Source: Bradyrhizobium manausense (GTDB taxonomy: Bacteria > Pseudomonadota > Alphaproteobacteria > Rhizobiales > Xanthobacteraceae). From it: a stretch of 64,000 nucleotides of DNA. The notes under the pieces are model-generated. The model did no database searches. It saw only the letters and a program-made list of their open reading frames with translations, and was not told the origin of the DNA. Location: assembly GCF_018130615.1 (NCBI RefSeq), contig NZ_JAFCKB010000008.1:186001-250000 (forward strand). Direction: 5' to 3'. Positions 55,754-64,000 of this stretch are shown here, in pieces (the stretch's first letter is position 1; every line of letters starts with the position of its first letter). A program made the position numbers and the translations under genes.

Positions 55754-57151
55754 ATGAGCAACAAGATGTGGGGCGGCCGGTTCTCGGAACGTCCCGATGA
55801 GATCATGGAAGAGATCAACGTCTCCATCGACGTCGATCGTCACCTCTTTGCCCAGGACATTGCCGCGTCCAAGGCCCACGCCGCGATGCTTGCCGCGAAC
55901 GGCATCATCACGGCCTCTGATGCGAAAAATATCGGCAAGGGTCTAGACACGATTTTGTCAGAGATCGGCAAGGGCGGCTTCGAGTTCAAGCGCGCGCTCG
56001 AGGACATCCACATGAATGTCGAGAGCCGCCTGTCGGAGCTGATTGGTCCCGCCGCCGGCCGCCTGCACACCGCGCGCTCGCGCAACGACCAGGTCGCGAC
56101 CGACTTCCGTCTCTATGTCCGCGACATCGTCGACGAGACCGACATGGCACTCGCCGCGTTCCAGCGGGCGCTGGTGGAACGCGCGCTGGAGCACGCCGGG
56201 ACAGTGATGCCCGGCTTCACGCATCTGCAGACCGCGCAACCCGTGACGTTCGGCCACCATCTGCTTGCCTATGTCGAGATGGCCGCGCGCGATCGCGGCC
56301 GTTTCCAGGATGCGCGCAAGCGGCTCAATGAATCCCCGCTCGGCGCGGCCGCGCTCGCCGGCACCTCGTTCCCGATCGACCGCCACGCCACCGCGAAGGC
56401 GCTGGCCTTCGACCGTCCGATGGCGAATTCGCTGGACGCAGTCTCCGACCGTGACTTCGTGCTGGAGACGCTGTCGGCCGCCTCGATCTGTGCCGTGCAC
56501 ATGTCGCGTTTTGCCGAGGAGATCGTGATCTGGACCTCGCCGCTGGTCGGCCTCATCCGCCTCAGCGACAAGTTCACCACGGGCTCCTCGATCATGCCAC
56601 AGAAGCGCAATCCGGACGCCGCTGAGCTCGTGCGCGCCAAGACTGGCCGCGTGATCGGTGCGCTCAACGGTCTCCTGATCGTGATGAAGGGTCTGCCGCT
56701 CGCCTATCAAAAGGACATGCAGGAGGACAAGCAGGGCGCCATGGAGGGCTTTGCCGCGCTGTCGCTGGCGATCCGCGCCATGACCGGCATGGTCCGCGAC
56801 CTCGTGCCCGACGAGGCCAAGATGAAGGCCGCCGCCGGCGAGGGCTATGCCACCGCGACCGATCTCGCCGACTGGCTGGTGCGGACGCTGAAGATGCCCT
56901 TCCGCGAGGCCCACCACGTCACAGGCCGCATCGTCGCCAAGGCGGCCGAGGGCGGCGTGGCGCTGCACGAGCTGCCGCTAAAGGAGATGCAGGCGATCGA
57001 GCCCAAGATCACCAAGGATGTGCTCGGCGTGCTCTCGGTCGAATCGTCGGTGAAGAGCCGCACCAGCTTCGGCGGCACCGCGCCGAAGAACGTGACGTCG
57101 CAGGCCAAGGCCTGGGCGAAGCGGCTGGAAAAAGAGCGAAAATTGGGCTGA
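55754..57151 (+). CDS. argH: Argininosuccinate lyase
   Basis: 465 residues. [20 protein letters not shown] at the start, [20 protein letters not shown] with the active-site residues, [17 protein letters not shown] and the fumarase-superfamily signature [12 protein letters not shown] are intact. It cleaves argininosuccinate to arginine and fumarate. The ATG at 55754 follows AGGGG by three bases; the frame is open upstream. Divergent from tlpA. Confidence 0.96.
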   Translation: MSNKMWGGRFSERPDEIMEEINVSIDVDRHLFAQDIAASKAHAAMLAANGIITASDAKNIGKGLDTILSEIGKGGFEFKRALEDIHMNVESRLSELIGPAAGRLHTARSRNDQVATDFRLYVRDIVDETDMALAAFQRALVERALEHAGTVMPGFTHLQTAQPVTFGHHLLAYVEMAARDRGRFQDARKRLNESPLGAAALAGTSFPIDRHATAKALAFDRPMANSLDAVSDRDFVLETLSAASICAVHMSRFAEEIVIWTSPLVGLIRLSDKFTTGSSIMPQKRNPDAAELVRAKTGRVIGALNGLLIVMKGLPLAYQKDMQEDKQGAMEGFAALSLAIRAMTGMVRDLVPDEAKMKAAAGEGYATATDLADWLVRTLKMPFREAHHVTGRIVAKAAEGGVALHELPLKEMQAIEPKITKDVLGVLSVESSVKSRTSFGGTAPKNVTSQAKAWAKRLEKERKLG

Positions 57152-57244
57152 AGGCAAAATTTCGCTTATGTTTCATGGTCATCCGGCTCTCGCCAGAGCG
57201 CGCCAATCTCTGTATGGTGCGCCCCGCGTAGTGGGGATTTCGTC

Positions 57245-57535
57245 GTGACGTCAAAGTTTCGCCCGGCCGGGTCGGGGTGGGCCATCATTGTCTTGAGCGT
57301 GAGCGCGCTTGCGCTCGCCGGCTGCGGCCGCAAGGGGCCGCTCGACCTGCCGCCGACGGCCTCCGGCGCGTCCACGGCCAACATCGCCGCACCGACCGAC
57401 ACCGAGACCGAAGCCCAGAAGGCGCCGAGCGTGTTCAATCCGACCTACGGCGCGGAAGCCGCGCCGGCGGCGACCAAGGGCAGAAAAAAACCGTTTATTC
57501 TCGACCCGCTCCTGGACGAAAAGCCCAGCCGCTAA
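57245..57535 (+). CDS. lptM: LptM (YifL)-like lipoprotein
   Basis: 96 residues. A signal peptide with the lipobox LALAGC (Cys at 27) is followed by the family motif GRKGPLDLPP. The rest is a low-complexity tail. LptM stabilises the LptD-LptE LPS translocon in the outer membrane. The start codon is GTG at 57245 with GGGG about eight bases upstream. It lies 24 bp before lysA; lptM commonly precedes lysA or dapF, so the pair is an operon. Confidence 0.85.
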   Translation: MTSKFRPAGSGWAIIVLSVSALALAGCGRKGPLDLPPTASGASTANIAAPTDTETEAQKAPSVFNPTYGAEAAPAATKGRKKPFILDPLLDEKPSR

Positions 57536-57559
57536 GGCTGGGGCAACTGAGCCAACGCC

Positions 57560-58825
57560 ATGAACCATTTCGACTATCGCAACGGCGTGCTGCACGCCGA
57601 GGCGGTGAACCTGTCCGAGCTGGCCGCAACCGTCGGCACGCCGTTCTATTGCTATTCGACCGCAACGCTGGAGCGGCACTATCGCGTCTTCGCCGATGCC
57701 TTTGCCGGCGAGAAGGTGCTGGTCTGTTACGCCATGAAGGCGAACTCCAACCAGTCGGTGCTGCGCACGCTGGCGAAGCTGGGGGCCGGGGCTGACGTCG
57801 TTTCCGGTGGTGAACTGAAGCGCGCGCTCGCGGCCGGCATCCCCAGCAGCAAGATCGTGTTCTCCGGCGTGGGCAAGACCGAGACCGAGCTGCGCGCCGC
57901 GCTCGCCGCCGACATTCTCTGTCTCAACGTCGAATCCGAGCCCGAGCTCGAGCTGCTGTCGCGCCTTGCGACCGAGATGGGCAAGACCGCGCGTATCTCC
58001 ATCCGCGTCAATCCGGACGTCGACGCCGGTACGCACGCCAAGATTTCGACCGGCAAGTCCGAGAACAAGTTCGGCATCCCGATCGTTCACGCCCGCGAAG
58101 TTTACGCCCGCGCGGCGAAGCTGCCGGGGATCGAGGTCACCGGCACCGACGTGCATATCGGCAGCCAGATCACCGACCTCTCCAAGATGGAGACGGCGTT
58201 CCGCATCCTCTCCGATTTCGTGCAGACCCTGCGCTCCGACGGCCACAACATTTCGCATGTCGATTTCGGCGGCGGGCTCGGCATTCCCTATTACATGGAT
58301 CGCGAGGCGCCGCCGGCGCCGGATGCCTATGCCGCCATGGTCAAGCGCGTTAGCCACAATCTCGGCTGCACGCTGATGTTCGAGCCTGGCCGCATGATCG
58401 TCGGCAATGCCGGCATCCTCGTCGCCAAGGTGATCTACGTGAAGCACGGCGACGGCAAGAACTTTGTCATCATCGACGCCGCCATGAACGACCTCATTCG
58501 CCCGACGCTGTATGAGGCGCATCACGACATCCTGCCGGTGATGCAACCGGCCAAGGGCGCGGCCATGATCATGGCCGATGTCGTCGGCCCGGTCTGCGAG
58601 ACCGGCGACTACCTCGCATTGGACCGTGCGCTGCCGACGCCGAAGCCGGGTGATCTCATCGCCGTCATGACGTCAGGTGCCTATGGCGCCGTGCAGGCCG
58701 GCACCTACAACACGCGGCCGCTGGTGCCGGAGGTGCTGGTGAAGGGCGATCAATACGCAGTGGTGCGCCCGCGCATCGAGGTCGAGCAGCTCATCGCAAT
58801 GGATACGCCAGCGCCGTGGCTGTGA
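57560..58825 (+). CDS. lysA: Diaminopimelate decarboxylase
   Basis: 421 residues. The PLP lysine is Lys60 in CYAMKANSNQ. GADVVSGGELKRAL, HIGSQI and GGGLGIPY, and the C-terminal VGPVCETGDYLA complete the signature. It makes lysine from meso-diaminopimelate. It follows lptM by 24 bp and ends before a palindromic repeat. Confidence 0.95.
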   Translation: MNHFDYRNGVLHAEAVNLSELAATVGTPFYCYSTATLERHYRVFADAFAGEKVLVCYAMKANSNQSVLRTLAKLGAGADVVSGGELKRALAAGIPSSKIVFSGVGKTETELRAALAADILCLNVESEPELELLSRLATEMGKTARISIRVNPDVDAGTHAKISTGKSENKFGIPIVHAREVYARAAKLPGIEVTGTDVHIGSQITDLSKMETAFRILSDFVQTLRSDGHNISHVDFGGGLGIPYYMDREAPPAPDAYAAMVKRVSHNLGCTLMFEPGRMIVGNAGILVAKVIYVKHGDGKNFVIIDAAMNDLIRPTLYEAHHDILPVMQPAKGAAMIMADVVGPVCETGDYLALDRALPTPKPGDLIAVMTSGAYGAVQAGTYNTRPLVPEVLVKGDQYAVVRPRIEVEQLIAMDTPAPWL

Positions 58826-58863
58826 GCCGTTGAGGAGCGGTACAACCGCGCCTCATCCTCGCT

Positions 58864-58889
58864 GTCGTCCCGGCCTTCGCCGGGACGAC
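58864..58889. repeat. REP-like palindrome after lysA
   Basis: gtcgtcccggc-cttc-gccgggacgac, a perfect 11-bp stem. It lies between the converging lysA and dehydrogenase genes with no U-tract, so it is a member of the 15187 repeat family rather than a clear terminator. Confidence 0.7.
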
Positions 58890-58905
58890 GGCAGAGCATG
58901 TAGTG

Positions 58906-59814
58906 CTACTTCCCCGCCAAACCGCCCTTCGCTCCGCCCACGATGACACCCGCCTTCTTCTCGATCGGCTTGATCGCCGCGGTGAAATCGGACTCGGCGC
59001 CTTCCGCAGCTATCACGGTCTCCCACAGCCGCCCGACCGCATCCGCGACCTCCATCGACAGGCCGAGCTGCTTCATCTCCTCCAGCGCCAGGCGCACGTC
59101 CTTCACCATCAATCCGGTGGCGAAGCCGAAGTCGAACGTCCGCGGCAGCACCGAGCGCGGAAACTTGTCGCGGCTCGCGGTGTTCATGCCGGAGCCTGAA
59201 TTGATGACGTCGATCATCACGGCGGGATCGAGCCCGGCCTTCACGCCCATCACCACCGCTTCCGATGTTGCCACGATGGCGGTGGCCGAGAGGAAATTGT
59301 TGGCGAGCTTCATGGTCTGCGCAGCGCCGGGCTTCTCGCCGATGAAGAACACCTTTCCGATCACGTCGAGCGCGCCCTTCAGCAGCTCGAATTCCGCCTT
59401 CGGCCCTGACACCATCACCGCCAGCGTGCCCTTCTCGGCGCCGCCGACGCCGCCGGAGACGGGGCAGTCGATCTGCACGATGTTGCGTTTCGCCAGCAGG
59501 CCGTGAATCCTCGAAGCCATCGCCGAGCCGACGGTGGAGAGGTCGATGAAGCGTTTTGCACGGCTTCCCTCGATCACGCCGTTTGCGCCCGTCGCGACGT
59601 CGAGCGAGGCCTGCAGCGACGGCAGGCTCGCCATCACGGTCTCGACCTTGTCGGCAACGTCCTTCGGCGACGTCGCAGCGCTCGCGCCCCGCGCGACCAG
59701 CCTGTCGACGACCTCCTTGCGGGTGTCGAACACGACGAGCTTGTGGCCGGCCTCGATCAGCCGCCGCGCCATCGGGAAACCCATGTTTCCGAGGCCGATG
59801 AATCCGATGTCCAT
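58906..59814 (-). CDS. 3-hydroxyisobutyrate dehydrogenase family reductase
   Basis: 302 residues. The NAD(P) motif GLGNMGFPMARRL is near the N-terminus; the substrate motif DCPVSGGVGGAEKGTLAVMV and the catalytic Lys in GAAQTMKLANNFL follow, as in MmsB-type enzymes. It oxidises a beta-hydroxy acid; 3-hydroxyisobutyrate, tartronate semialdehyde or similar are possible. AAGGA lies about six bases before the ATG. A carboxymuconolactone decarboxylase family gene is 140 bp upstream in the same direction. Confidence 0.87.
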   Translation of the reverse strand: MDIGFIGLGNMGFPMARRLIEAGHKLVVFDTRKEVVDRLVARGASAATSPKDVADKVETVMASLPSLQASLDVATGANGVIEGSRAKRFIDLSTVGSAMASRIHGLLAKRNIVQIDCPVSGGVGGAEKGTLAVMVSGPKAEFELLKGALDVIGKVFFIGEKPGAAQTMKLANNFLSATAIVATSEAVVMGVKAGLDPAVMIDVINSGSGMNTASRDKFPRSVLPRTFDFGFATGLMVKDVRLALEEMKQLGLSMEVADAVGRLWETVIAAEGAESDFTAAIKPIEKKAGVIVGGAKGGLAGK

Positions 59815-59871
59815 GGTGTTTCCTTGTTTCTTGTCTTCGTTGTTGTCGAACTGCGCGCTCCCTCTCTCGTT

Positions 59872-59897
59872 GTCGTCCTGGCCAAAGCCAGGACGAC
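59872..59897. repeat. REP-like palindrome variant
   Basis: gtcgtcctggc-caaa-gccaggacgac, a perfect 11-bp stem. It lies between the reductase gene and the carboxymuconolactone decarboxylase family gene. Confidence 0.65.
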
Positions 59898-59954
59898 GAT
59901 GAGGAGGGACGTGGCGTCCCTCACTTCCCCACCCTCATTCCAATGCTGGCGCCC

Positions 59955-60338
59955 TCACGCCTTCCCGTCGATCTCCGCGAACACCTCGCGCGCGATGCGG
60001 AAACTGTCGACCGCGGCGGGCATGCCGCCATAGATCGCGACCTGCATCAGGATCTCGCGGATCTCGTCGCGGCTGACGCCGTTGGTGAGCGCGCCCTTCA
60101 GATGGGCGCGAAACTCGTGCTGGCGGTTGAGGATCGCGATCATCGCGATGTTGAGCATGCTGCGGGTCTTGCGCGGCAGCTCCTCGCGGCCCCACACCGT
60201 GCCCCAGCAATATTCATTGAGCATCTCCTGGAACGGACGGTTGAAATCGTCGACGTTCCTCAGCGCGTTGTTGACATAGGCCTCACCCAGTACCGCTTTG
60301 CGGACCTCCAGGCCCTTGTCGTGCATCTTCTTGTCCAT
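59955..60338 (-). CDS. Carboxymuconolactone decarboxylase family protein (PcaC-like)
   Basis: 127 residues, the PcaC size. The domain is visible as FQEMLNEYCWGTVWGREELP, RSMLNIAMIAILNRQHEFRA and EILMQVAIYGGMPAAVDSF; the CxxC pair of AhpD-type members is absent. In the beta-ketoadipate route PcaC decarboxylates 4-carboxymuconolactone. No other pca gene is here, so the name is not assigned. GAGGA lies six bases before the ATG at 60338. Confidence 0.82.
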   Translation of the reverse strand: MDKKMHDKGLEVRKAVLGEAYVNNALRNVDDFNRPFQEMLNEYCWGTVWGREELPRKTRSMLNIAMIAILNRQHEFRAHLKGALTNGVSRDEIREILMQVAIYGGMPAAVDSFRIAREVFAEIDGKA

Positions 60339-60515
60339 GACGTTTCCTCTATTTCCCTGGCGTTTCCTTGGGATGGCGGCGCGGAAATTACGGGGTTGAG
60401 CTGGGCCAGTCACGTCCTCGTGTTATGCGGGAAAAGGGGTGTCTCCCGTACGGGAACGGATGCCTCAGTGCTGCCGTTGTGGTACGCTTCTCTACCGGGC
60501 AACCTGGAGAGTTGA

Positions 60516-63125
60516 TTGAACGGCGTCACCCCCGACCCGTCAGACCCGATCCGCGATGGCGACGCTCTGTCGCGGTTGAAGCTGGCGCAGGCCCTCGAGC
60601 GGTCCACCTATGCCATCGCGTGGGAGCGTGCCTGGCCCGCTCTGGCGCGCGTTCTTACCGTTGTCGGCCTGTTTCTGGCGGTGTCCTGGGCCGGTCTCTG
60701 GCTTGCGCTGCCCTTTGTCGCGCGTGCCATTGGCCTCGTCGTTTTCGCAGGGCTTGCCGCTGGCGCCCTGTTCCCCCTGATTCGCTTTCGCTGGCCGCGC
60801 CGCGAGGAGGCGCTCGCCCGGCTCGATCGCGGCTCGGGCATCCGCCACCGGCCCGCGACGACGCTGACGGACACGCTGAGTTCGCAGGATCCGATCGCGC
60901 AGGCGCTCTGGCAGGCGCAGCGCGAGCGCACGTTGGCCTCGCTCAAGCGCATCCGCGCCGGCTTGCCGCACCCGCGCCTCGCTCTCCACGACCCCTGGGC
61001 GCTGCGTGCGCTGGTCATGGTGATGCTGGTTGCGACCTTCTTCGCCGCCGGCGACGAGCGCGCGATGCGGCTCGGCGCGGCGTTCGACTGGAACGGCGTG
61101 CTGACGCCCACCAATATCCGCGTCGACGCCTGGGTCACGCCGCCGCTCTACACCGGCAAGCCGCCCGTGATCCTGTCGGCCGCGAACAAGGAGGCCGCAG
61201 CGCTTCCGGCCTCCGGACCGCTCGGCGTTCCCGCCGGGTCGACGCTGATCGTGCGCTCCTCCGGTGGCAGCCTGGATGTCGTCGTGTCCGGCGGCCTCAA
61301 GGAAGTCGCGCCGGCTGAGGCCACGCCCAAGGGCACCAACGAGAAGCATTTCACCATTACCGGCGACGGCACCGCGCATGTCCGCGCGCCCTCGGGCCAG
61401 CCGCAATGGGCCTTCGCTGCGACGCCGGACCGTCCGCCGACGATCGCGCTCGCCAAGGATCCGGAGCGCCAGGCGCGCGGTGCGCTCCAGCTCGTCTACA
61501 AGATCGAGGACGATTACGGCGTCACCGGCGCCGAGGCGCAGGTCGCCACGCGTTCCGCCGATGCGGGTAAGGACGGCGACGGCAAGACCGCGGCGCGGCC
61601 GCTGTTCCAGCCGCCGCAGTTTCCGCTGGTGTTGCCCAATGCGCACACCCGTAACGGCGTCGGCCAGACGGTGAAGGATCTCAGCGAGGATCCCTATGCC
61701 GGTGCCGATGTCACGCTGACCCTCACCGCCAAGGACGAAGCCGGCAACGAGGCCCGAAGCGAACCTTTCAATATGCGCCTGCCCGAGCGGCTGTTCACCA
61801 AGCCGCTTGCGCGTGCGCTGATCGAGCAGCGCCGCATCCTCGCGCTCGACGCCAATAAGAATTCCGACGTCTACACCGCGCTCGATGCGCTGATGATTGC
61901 GCCCGAGCTGTTCACGCAGGAGGCAGGGCAGTATCTCGGCCTCTACAACGTCGCGCGCCAGCTCGAGGCGGCGCGCACCGACGATGCGTTGCGTGAGGTC
62001 GTGGCAAGCCTGTGGGCGCTCGCGGTGACGATCGAGGACGGCAACATCTCCGACGTCGAGAAGGCGTTGCGCGCGGCGCAGGATGCACTGAAGCAGGCGC
62101 TGGAACGCGGCGCCAGCGACGAGGAGATCAAGAAGCTCACGCAGGATCTGCGGGCGGCGCTCGACAATTTCATGCGCCAGCTCGCCGAGCAGTTCCGCAA
62201 CAACAAGGATGCTCAGCAGCTCGCGCGTCCCCTCGATCCCAACACCAAGTTCCTGCGCCAGCAGGACCTTCAGAACATGATCGACCGTATGGAGCGCCTG
62301 TCGCGCTCCGGCGACAAGGAAGCGGCCAAGCAGCTGCTCGATCAGCTCCAGCAGATGCTGGAGGGCCTTCAGATGGCGCAGCCGGGACAGTCCGGCGAGA
62401 GCGACATGGAGCAGGCGCTGAACGAGCTCGGCGACATGATCCGCAAGCAGCAGCAATTGCGCGACAAGACCTACAAGCAGGGCCAGGATTCCCGGCGCGA
62501 TCGCATGCGCGGCAAGCAGCAGCCGGGCGACCAGTCGATGTCGGATCTTCAGCAGGACCAGCAGGCGCTGCGCGACCGCTTGAAGAAGCTCCAGGACGAG
62601 ATGGCCAAGCGCGGTCTCTCGCCGAAGGGGCAGAAAGGCCAGCAGGGACAGAAGGGCCAGCAGGGTCAGCAAGGCGACCAGGGGCAGGATGGCGATCAGG
62701 ACGCCGACCAGGGCGACGATGATGGCGGGCTCGATTCCGCCGACAGCGCCATGGGTGATGCGGGCTCGAAGCTTGGCGACGGCAACGCCGACGGTGCGGT
62801 GGACTCGCAAGGCAAGGCGCTGGATGCCATGCGCAAGGGCGCGCAGAAGATGGCCGAGGCGATGCAGCAGGGCGATGGCGACGGCCAGGGTGACGGCCCC
62901 GGCAATCGCGCCGGGCGCCAGCAGAGCGGCGGCAACCAGACCGACCCGCTCGGCCGGCCTCTTCGTCGCGGCAGTATCGATGACGATTACACGGTCAAGA
63001 TCCCCGGCGAGATCGACGTGCAGCGCGTCCGCCGCATCCTCGAAGAACTCCGCCGCCGCCTCGGCGACCCCTCGCGCCCGCAGATCGAGCTCGATTATAT
63101 CGAGCGGCTGCTGAAGGATTTTTGA
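60516..63125 (+). CDS. TIGR02302 family large membrane protein (DUF4175)
   Basis: 869 residues. Hydrophobic helices at about 45-65, 68-90 and 166-184 are followed by a large exposed domain and a coiled-coil-rich region (about 600-700). The Gln/Gly-rich stretch at about 704-740 has repeated QKGQQG units, and an acidic patch precedes the conserved C-terminal PGEIDVQRVRRILEELRRRL. The start codon is TTG, with GGAGA six bases upstream. This matches a widespread alphaproteobacterial TIGR02302 protein of unknown function, probably acting in the envelope. Confidence 0.83.
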   Translation: MNGVTPDPSDPIRDGDALSRLKLAQALERSTYAIAWERAWPALARVLTVVGLFLAVSWAGLWLALPFVARAIGLVVFAGLAAGALFPLIRFRWPRREEALARLDRGSGIRHRPATTLTDTLSSQDPIAQALWQAQRERTLASLKRIRAGLPHPRLALHDPWALRALVMVMLVATFFAAGDERAMRLGAAFDWNGVLTPTNIRVDAWVTPPLYTGKPPVILSAANKEAAALPASGPLGVPAGSTLIVRSSGGSLDVVVSGGLKEVAPAEATPKGTNEKHFTITGDGTAHVRAPSGQPQWAFAATPDRPPTIALAKDPERQARGALQLVYKIEDDYGVTGAEAQVATRSADAGKDGDGKTAARPLFQPPQFPLVLPNAHTRNGVGQTVKDLSEDPYAGADVTLTLTAKDEAGNEARSEPFNMRLPERLFTKPLARALIEQRRILALDANKNSDVYTALDALMIAPELFTQEAGQYLGLYNVARQLEAARTDDALREVVASLWALAVTIEDGNISDVEKALRAAQDALKQALERGASDEEIKKLTQDLRAALDNFMRQLAEQFRNNKDAQQLARPLDPNTKFLRQQDLQNMIDRMERLSRSGDKEAAKQLLDQLQQMLEGLQMAQPGQSGESDMEQALNELGDMIRKQQQLRDKTYKQGQDSRRDRMRGKQQPGDQSMSDLQQDQQALRDRLKKLQDEMAKRGLSPKGQKGQQGQKGQQGQQGDQGQDGDQDADQGDDDGGLDSADSAMGDAGSKLGDGNADGAVDSQGKALDAMRKGAQKMAEAMQQGDGDGQGDGPGNRAGRQQSGGNQTDPLGRPLRRGSIDDDYTVKIPGEIDVQRVRRILEELRRRLGDPSRPQIELDYIERLLKDF

Positions 63126-63142
63126 GGCCCGGCTCTCTCCCA

Positions 63143-63172
63143 GTGTCGTCCCGGCCTGCGCCAGGACGACAC
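63143..63172. repeat. REP-like palindrome variant after the TIGR02302 gene
   Basis: gtgtcgtcccggc-ctgc-gccaggacgacac, 13 pairs with one mismatch. It lies between convergent genes and has no U-tract. Confidence 0.65.
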
Positions 63173-63188
63173 CGAGTGTGCGGAGCCG

Positions 63189-63563
63189 CTACCCCTTCTT
63201 CGCCGCAAGCGCATCCGCCACGGCCGTGCGGATATCGGCGACCGAGAACGGTTTTGTCACGACGTCGTGCACCAGCGCGTTCAAATTCGAGGCGCGCTCG
63301 CGCTGATCGGCAAAGCCGGTCATCAGCAGAATAGTCAGGTCGGGAAAATCGCGCGCGGCGGAAAGCGCCAGCGCGATGCCGTCCATGACGGGCATCTGGA
63401 TGTCGGTGAGCAACAGGTCGAACGCGCCGTCCTCGCGCGTCAGGATTTCGAGCGCCTCGGCGCCGTCCTGCGCGGTGACGGTCTCGTGGCCGTCCATGGC
63501 GATGGCACGCGCCACCAATTGGCGCATCGAATCCTCGTCATCGGCGATCAGTACTTTCGGCAT
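63189..63563 (-). CDS. CheY-like response regulator (single receiver domain, CpdR-type)
   Basis: 124 residues, one receiver domain. VLIADDEDSMR holds the acidic pair, the phospho-acceptor Asp is in LLLTDIQMPVMDG, Thr is in LLMTGFADQ and Lys in VTKPFSVADI. It has no output domain, so it works through protein contacts, as CheY or CpdR does. The C-terminal motif is like CpdR but lacks a perfect match to its TGFAAVALN sequence. It is close to a DUF3426 gene on the same strand (47 bp). Confidence 0.82.
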   Translation of the reverse strand: MPKVLIADDEDSMRQLVARAIAMDGHETVTAQDGAEALEILTREDGAFDLLLTDIQMPVMDGIALALSAARDFPDLTILLMTGFADQRERASNLNALVHDVVTKPFSVADIRTAVADALAAKKG

Positions 63564-63610
63564 GACACCAACCTTGGGACCAACCTCCCGTGCAGACCTT
63601 GCGGGCCTGA

Positions 63611-64000
63611 TTATACGCTGCCGCCGGCAATGTCGCGCCGGTTGAAGAAGCGAACGTCGATATTGCGGCCTTCCGGCGGCGGCGAGGCCAGGCGCGAGCG
63701 GAAGAAGGCGCGCTCACCGGGCTGCAGCACGGTCTGCTCCAGCACCGAATTCCAAGCGTAGATCTCTGCACCTTGCGCGTCGCGCACGGCAAAGCGCAAG
63801 CGCGGGATATCCAGCGGCTTCTTGCCCTGGCCGACGATCACACCTTCGATCACCAGCACCTGCTTACCGTCCACTGTTTCGGACGAGAGCTTGACGTCCT
63901 TGAAGGCGAGCCCGCGCAGGTTCACCTCGAGGCCGACCATCTTGTAGAAGGCCGCCGTCTGCGGCAGCAGCCGGACCATGTCGCCGCGCCAGATCACCAG
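63611..64000 (-). CDS. C-terminal part of a DUF3426 domain protein
   Basis: 129 codons visible; the gene runs off the right edge, so the start is missing. AAFYKMVGLEVNLRGLAFKD followed by VLVIEGVIVGQGKKPLDIP and VLEQTVLQPGERAFFRSRL is a typical DUF3426 beta-sandwich, which in alphaproteobacteria ends proteins with an N-terminal MJ0042-type zinc finger and a transmembrane helix. The function is unknown. Confidence 0.75.
   Translation of the reverse strand: MVIWRGDMVRLLPQTAAFYKMVGLEVNLRGLAFKDVKLSSETVDGKQVLVIEGVIVGQGKKPLDIPRLRFAVRDAQGAEIYAWNSVLEQTVLQPGERAFFRSRLASPPPEGRNIDVRFFNRRDIAGGSV

Noticed and set aside
58906-60338. A complete beta-ketoadipate (pca) cluster near the PcaC-like gene
   Set aside because: No pcaB, pcaD, pcaG or pcaH homologue is present; the family name alone does not support it.
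60540-62810. A 756-codon open frame antisense to the TIGR02302 gene
   Set aside because: Such long frames are expected opposite GC-rich genes. It has no ribosome-binding site, no domain and a composition typical of a shadow frame.

Overview
The window is a GC-rich alphaproteobacterial chromosome segment, almost certainly from Bradyrhizobium. The tlpA product (54987-55652) is 221 residues with a CVPC site at 107-110 and reads like the Bradyrhizobium japonicum protein as I remember it; pobA, etfBA, argH, lptM and lysA and the dispersed palindromic repeats fit the same genus. I found no tRNA, rRNA, CRISPR array, integrase or transposase, so this looks like core or semi-core chromosome rather than a mobile island.

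Layout. 0-9.9 kb: a mixed region with two similar modules in which a WYL-type regulator diverges from a glutathione S-transferase across a palindromic operator (229-1977 and 8007-9860), a cyclic-nucleotide-gated K+ channel with an atypical crotonase, a frameshifted TAXI solute-binding protein and several small conserved proteins. 9.9-21 kb: an aromatic-acid block with an orphan ABC binding protein, hotdog thioesterase, 3-hydroxyacyl-CoA dehydrogenase, feruloyl-CoA-synthase-like ligase and crotonase in one leftward series, then a DUF3237 protein, a TRAP transporter (dctM-dctQ-dctP) and rightward pobA. The ligase, TRAP and pobA promoters carry related AT-rich dyads, suggesting one shared regulator that lies outside the window. 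Together the genes would import hydroxycinnamates, activate and shorten the side chain, and pass 4-hydroxybenzoate to PobA.

21-31 kb: a LysR-flavoprotein pair, an AbrB-family membrane protein, two small secreted proteins, a TetR regulator with two operators in front of two hotdog thioesterases, lrgAB-like genes, a Tat-exported DsbA-like protein, and an esterase paired with an HtrA-like protein whose whole catalytic triad is substituted. 31-39.7 kb: an operon of an AbgB-like M20 hydrolase, a complete Dpp/Opp-type ABC transporter and an MFS transporter, apparently for uptake and hydrolysis of an amide-linked aromatic or peptide substrate. 39.7-50.5 kb: HAD phosphatase, Cache-PAS-GGDEF cyclase, dodecin, DUF2029 membrane protein, HNH nuclease, a fused gene remnant, DUF2855 protein, AlkA-like glycosylase, GluQ, a soluble hybrid histidine kinase and a YihY protein overlapping it tail to tail.

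50.8-64 kb: housekeeping genes: HIG1-type protein, ATP:cob(I)alamin adenosyltransferase, etfB-etfA, 3-hydroxybutyryl-CoA dehydrogenase, a YjfB-like small protein, tlpA divergent from argH, lptM-lysA, a hydroxyisobutyrate-dehydrogenase-like reductase, a carboxymuconolactone decarboxylase family protein, a TIGR02302 membrane protein, a CheY-like receiver and the C-terminal part of a DUF3426 protein. Several families of short palindromic repeats sit in the intergenic gaps. Four genes start with TTG (6625, 19180, 44830, 60516) and four with GTG (23724, 40371, 50490, 57245).
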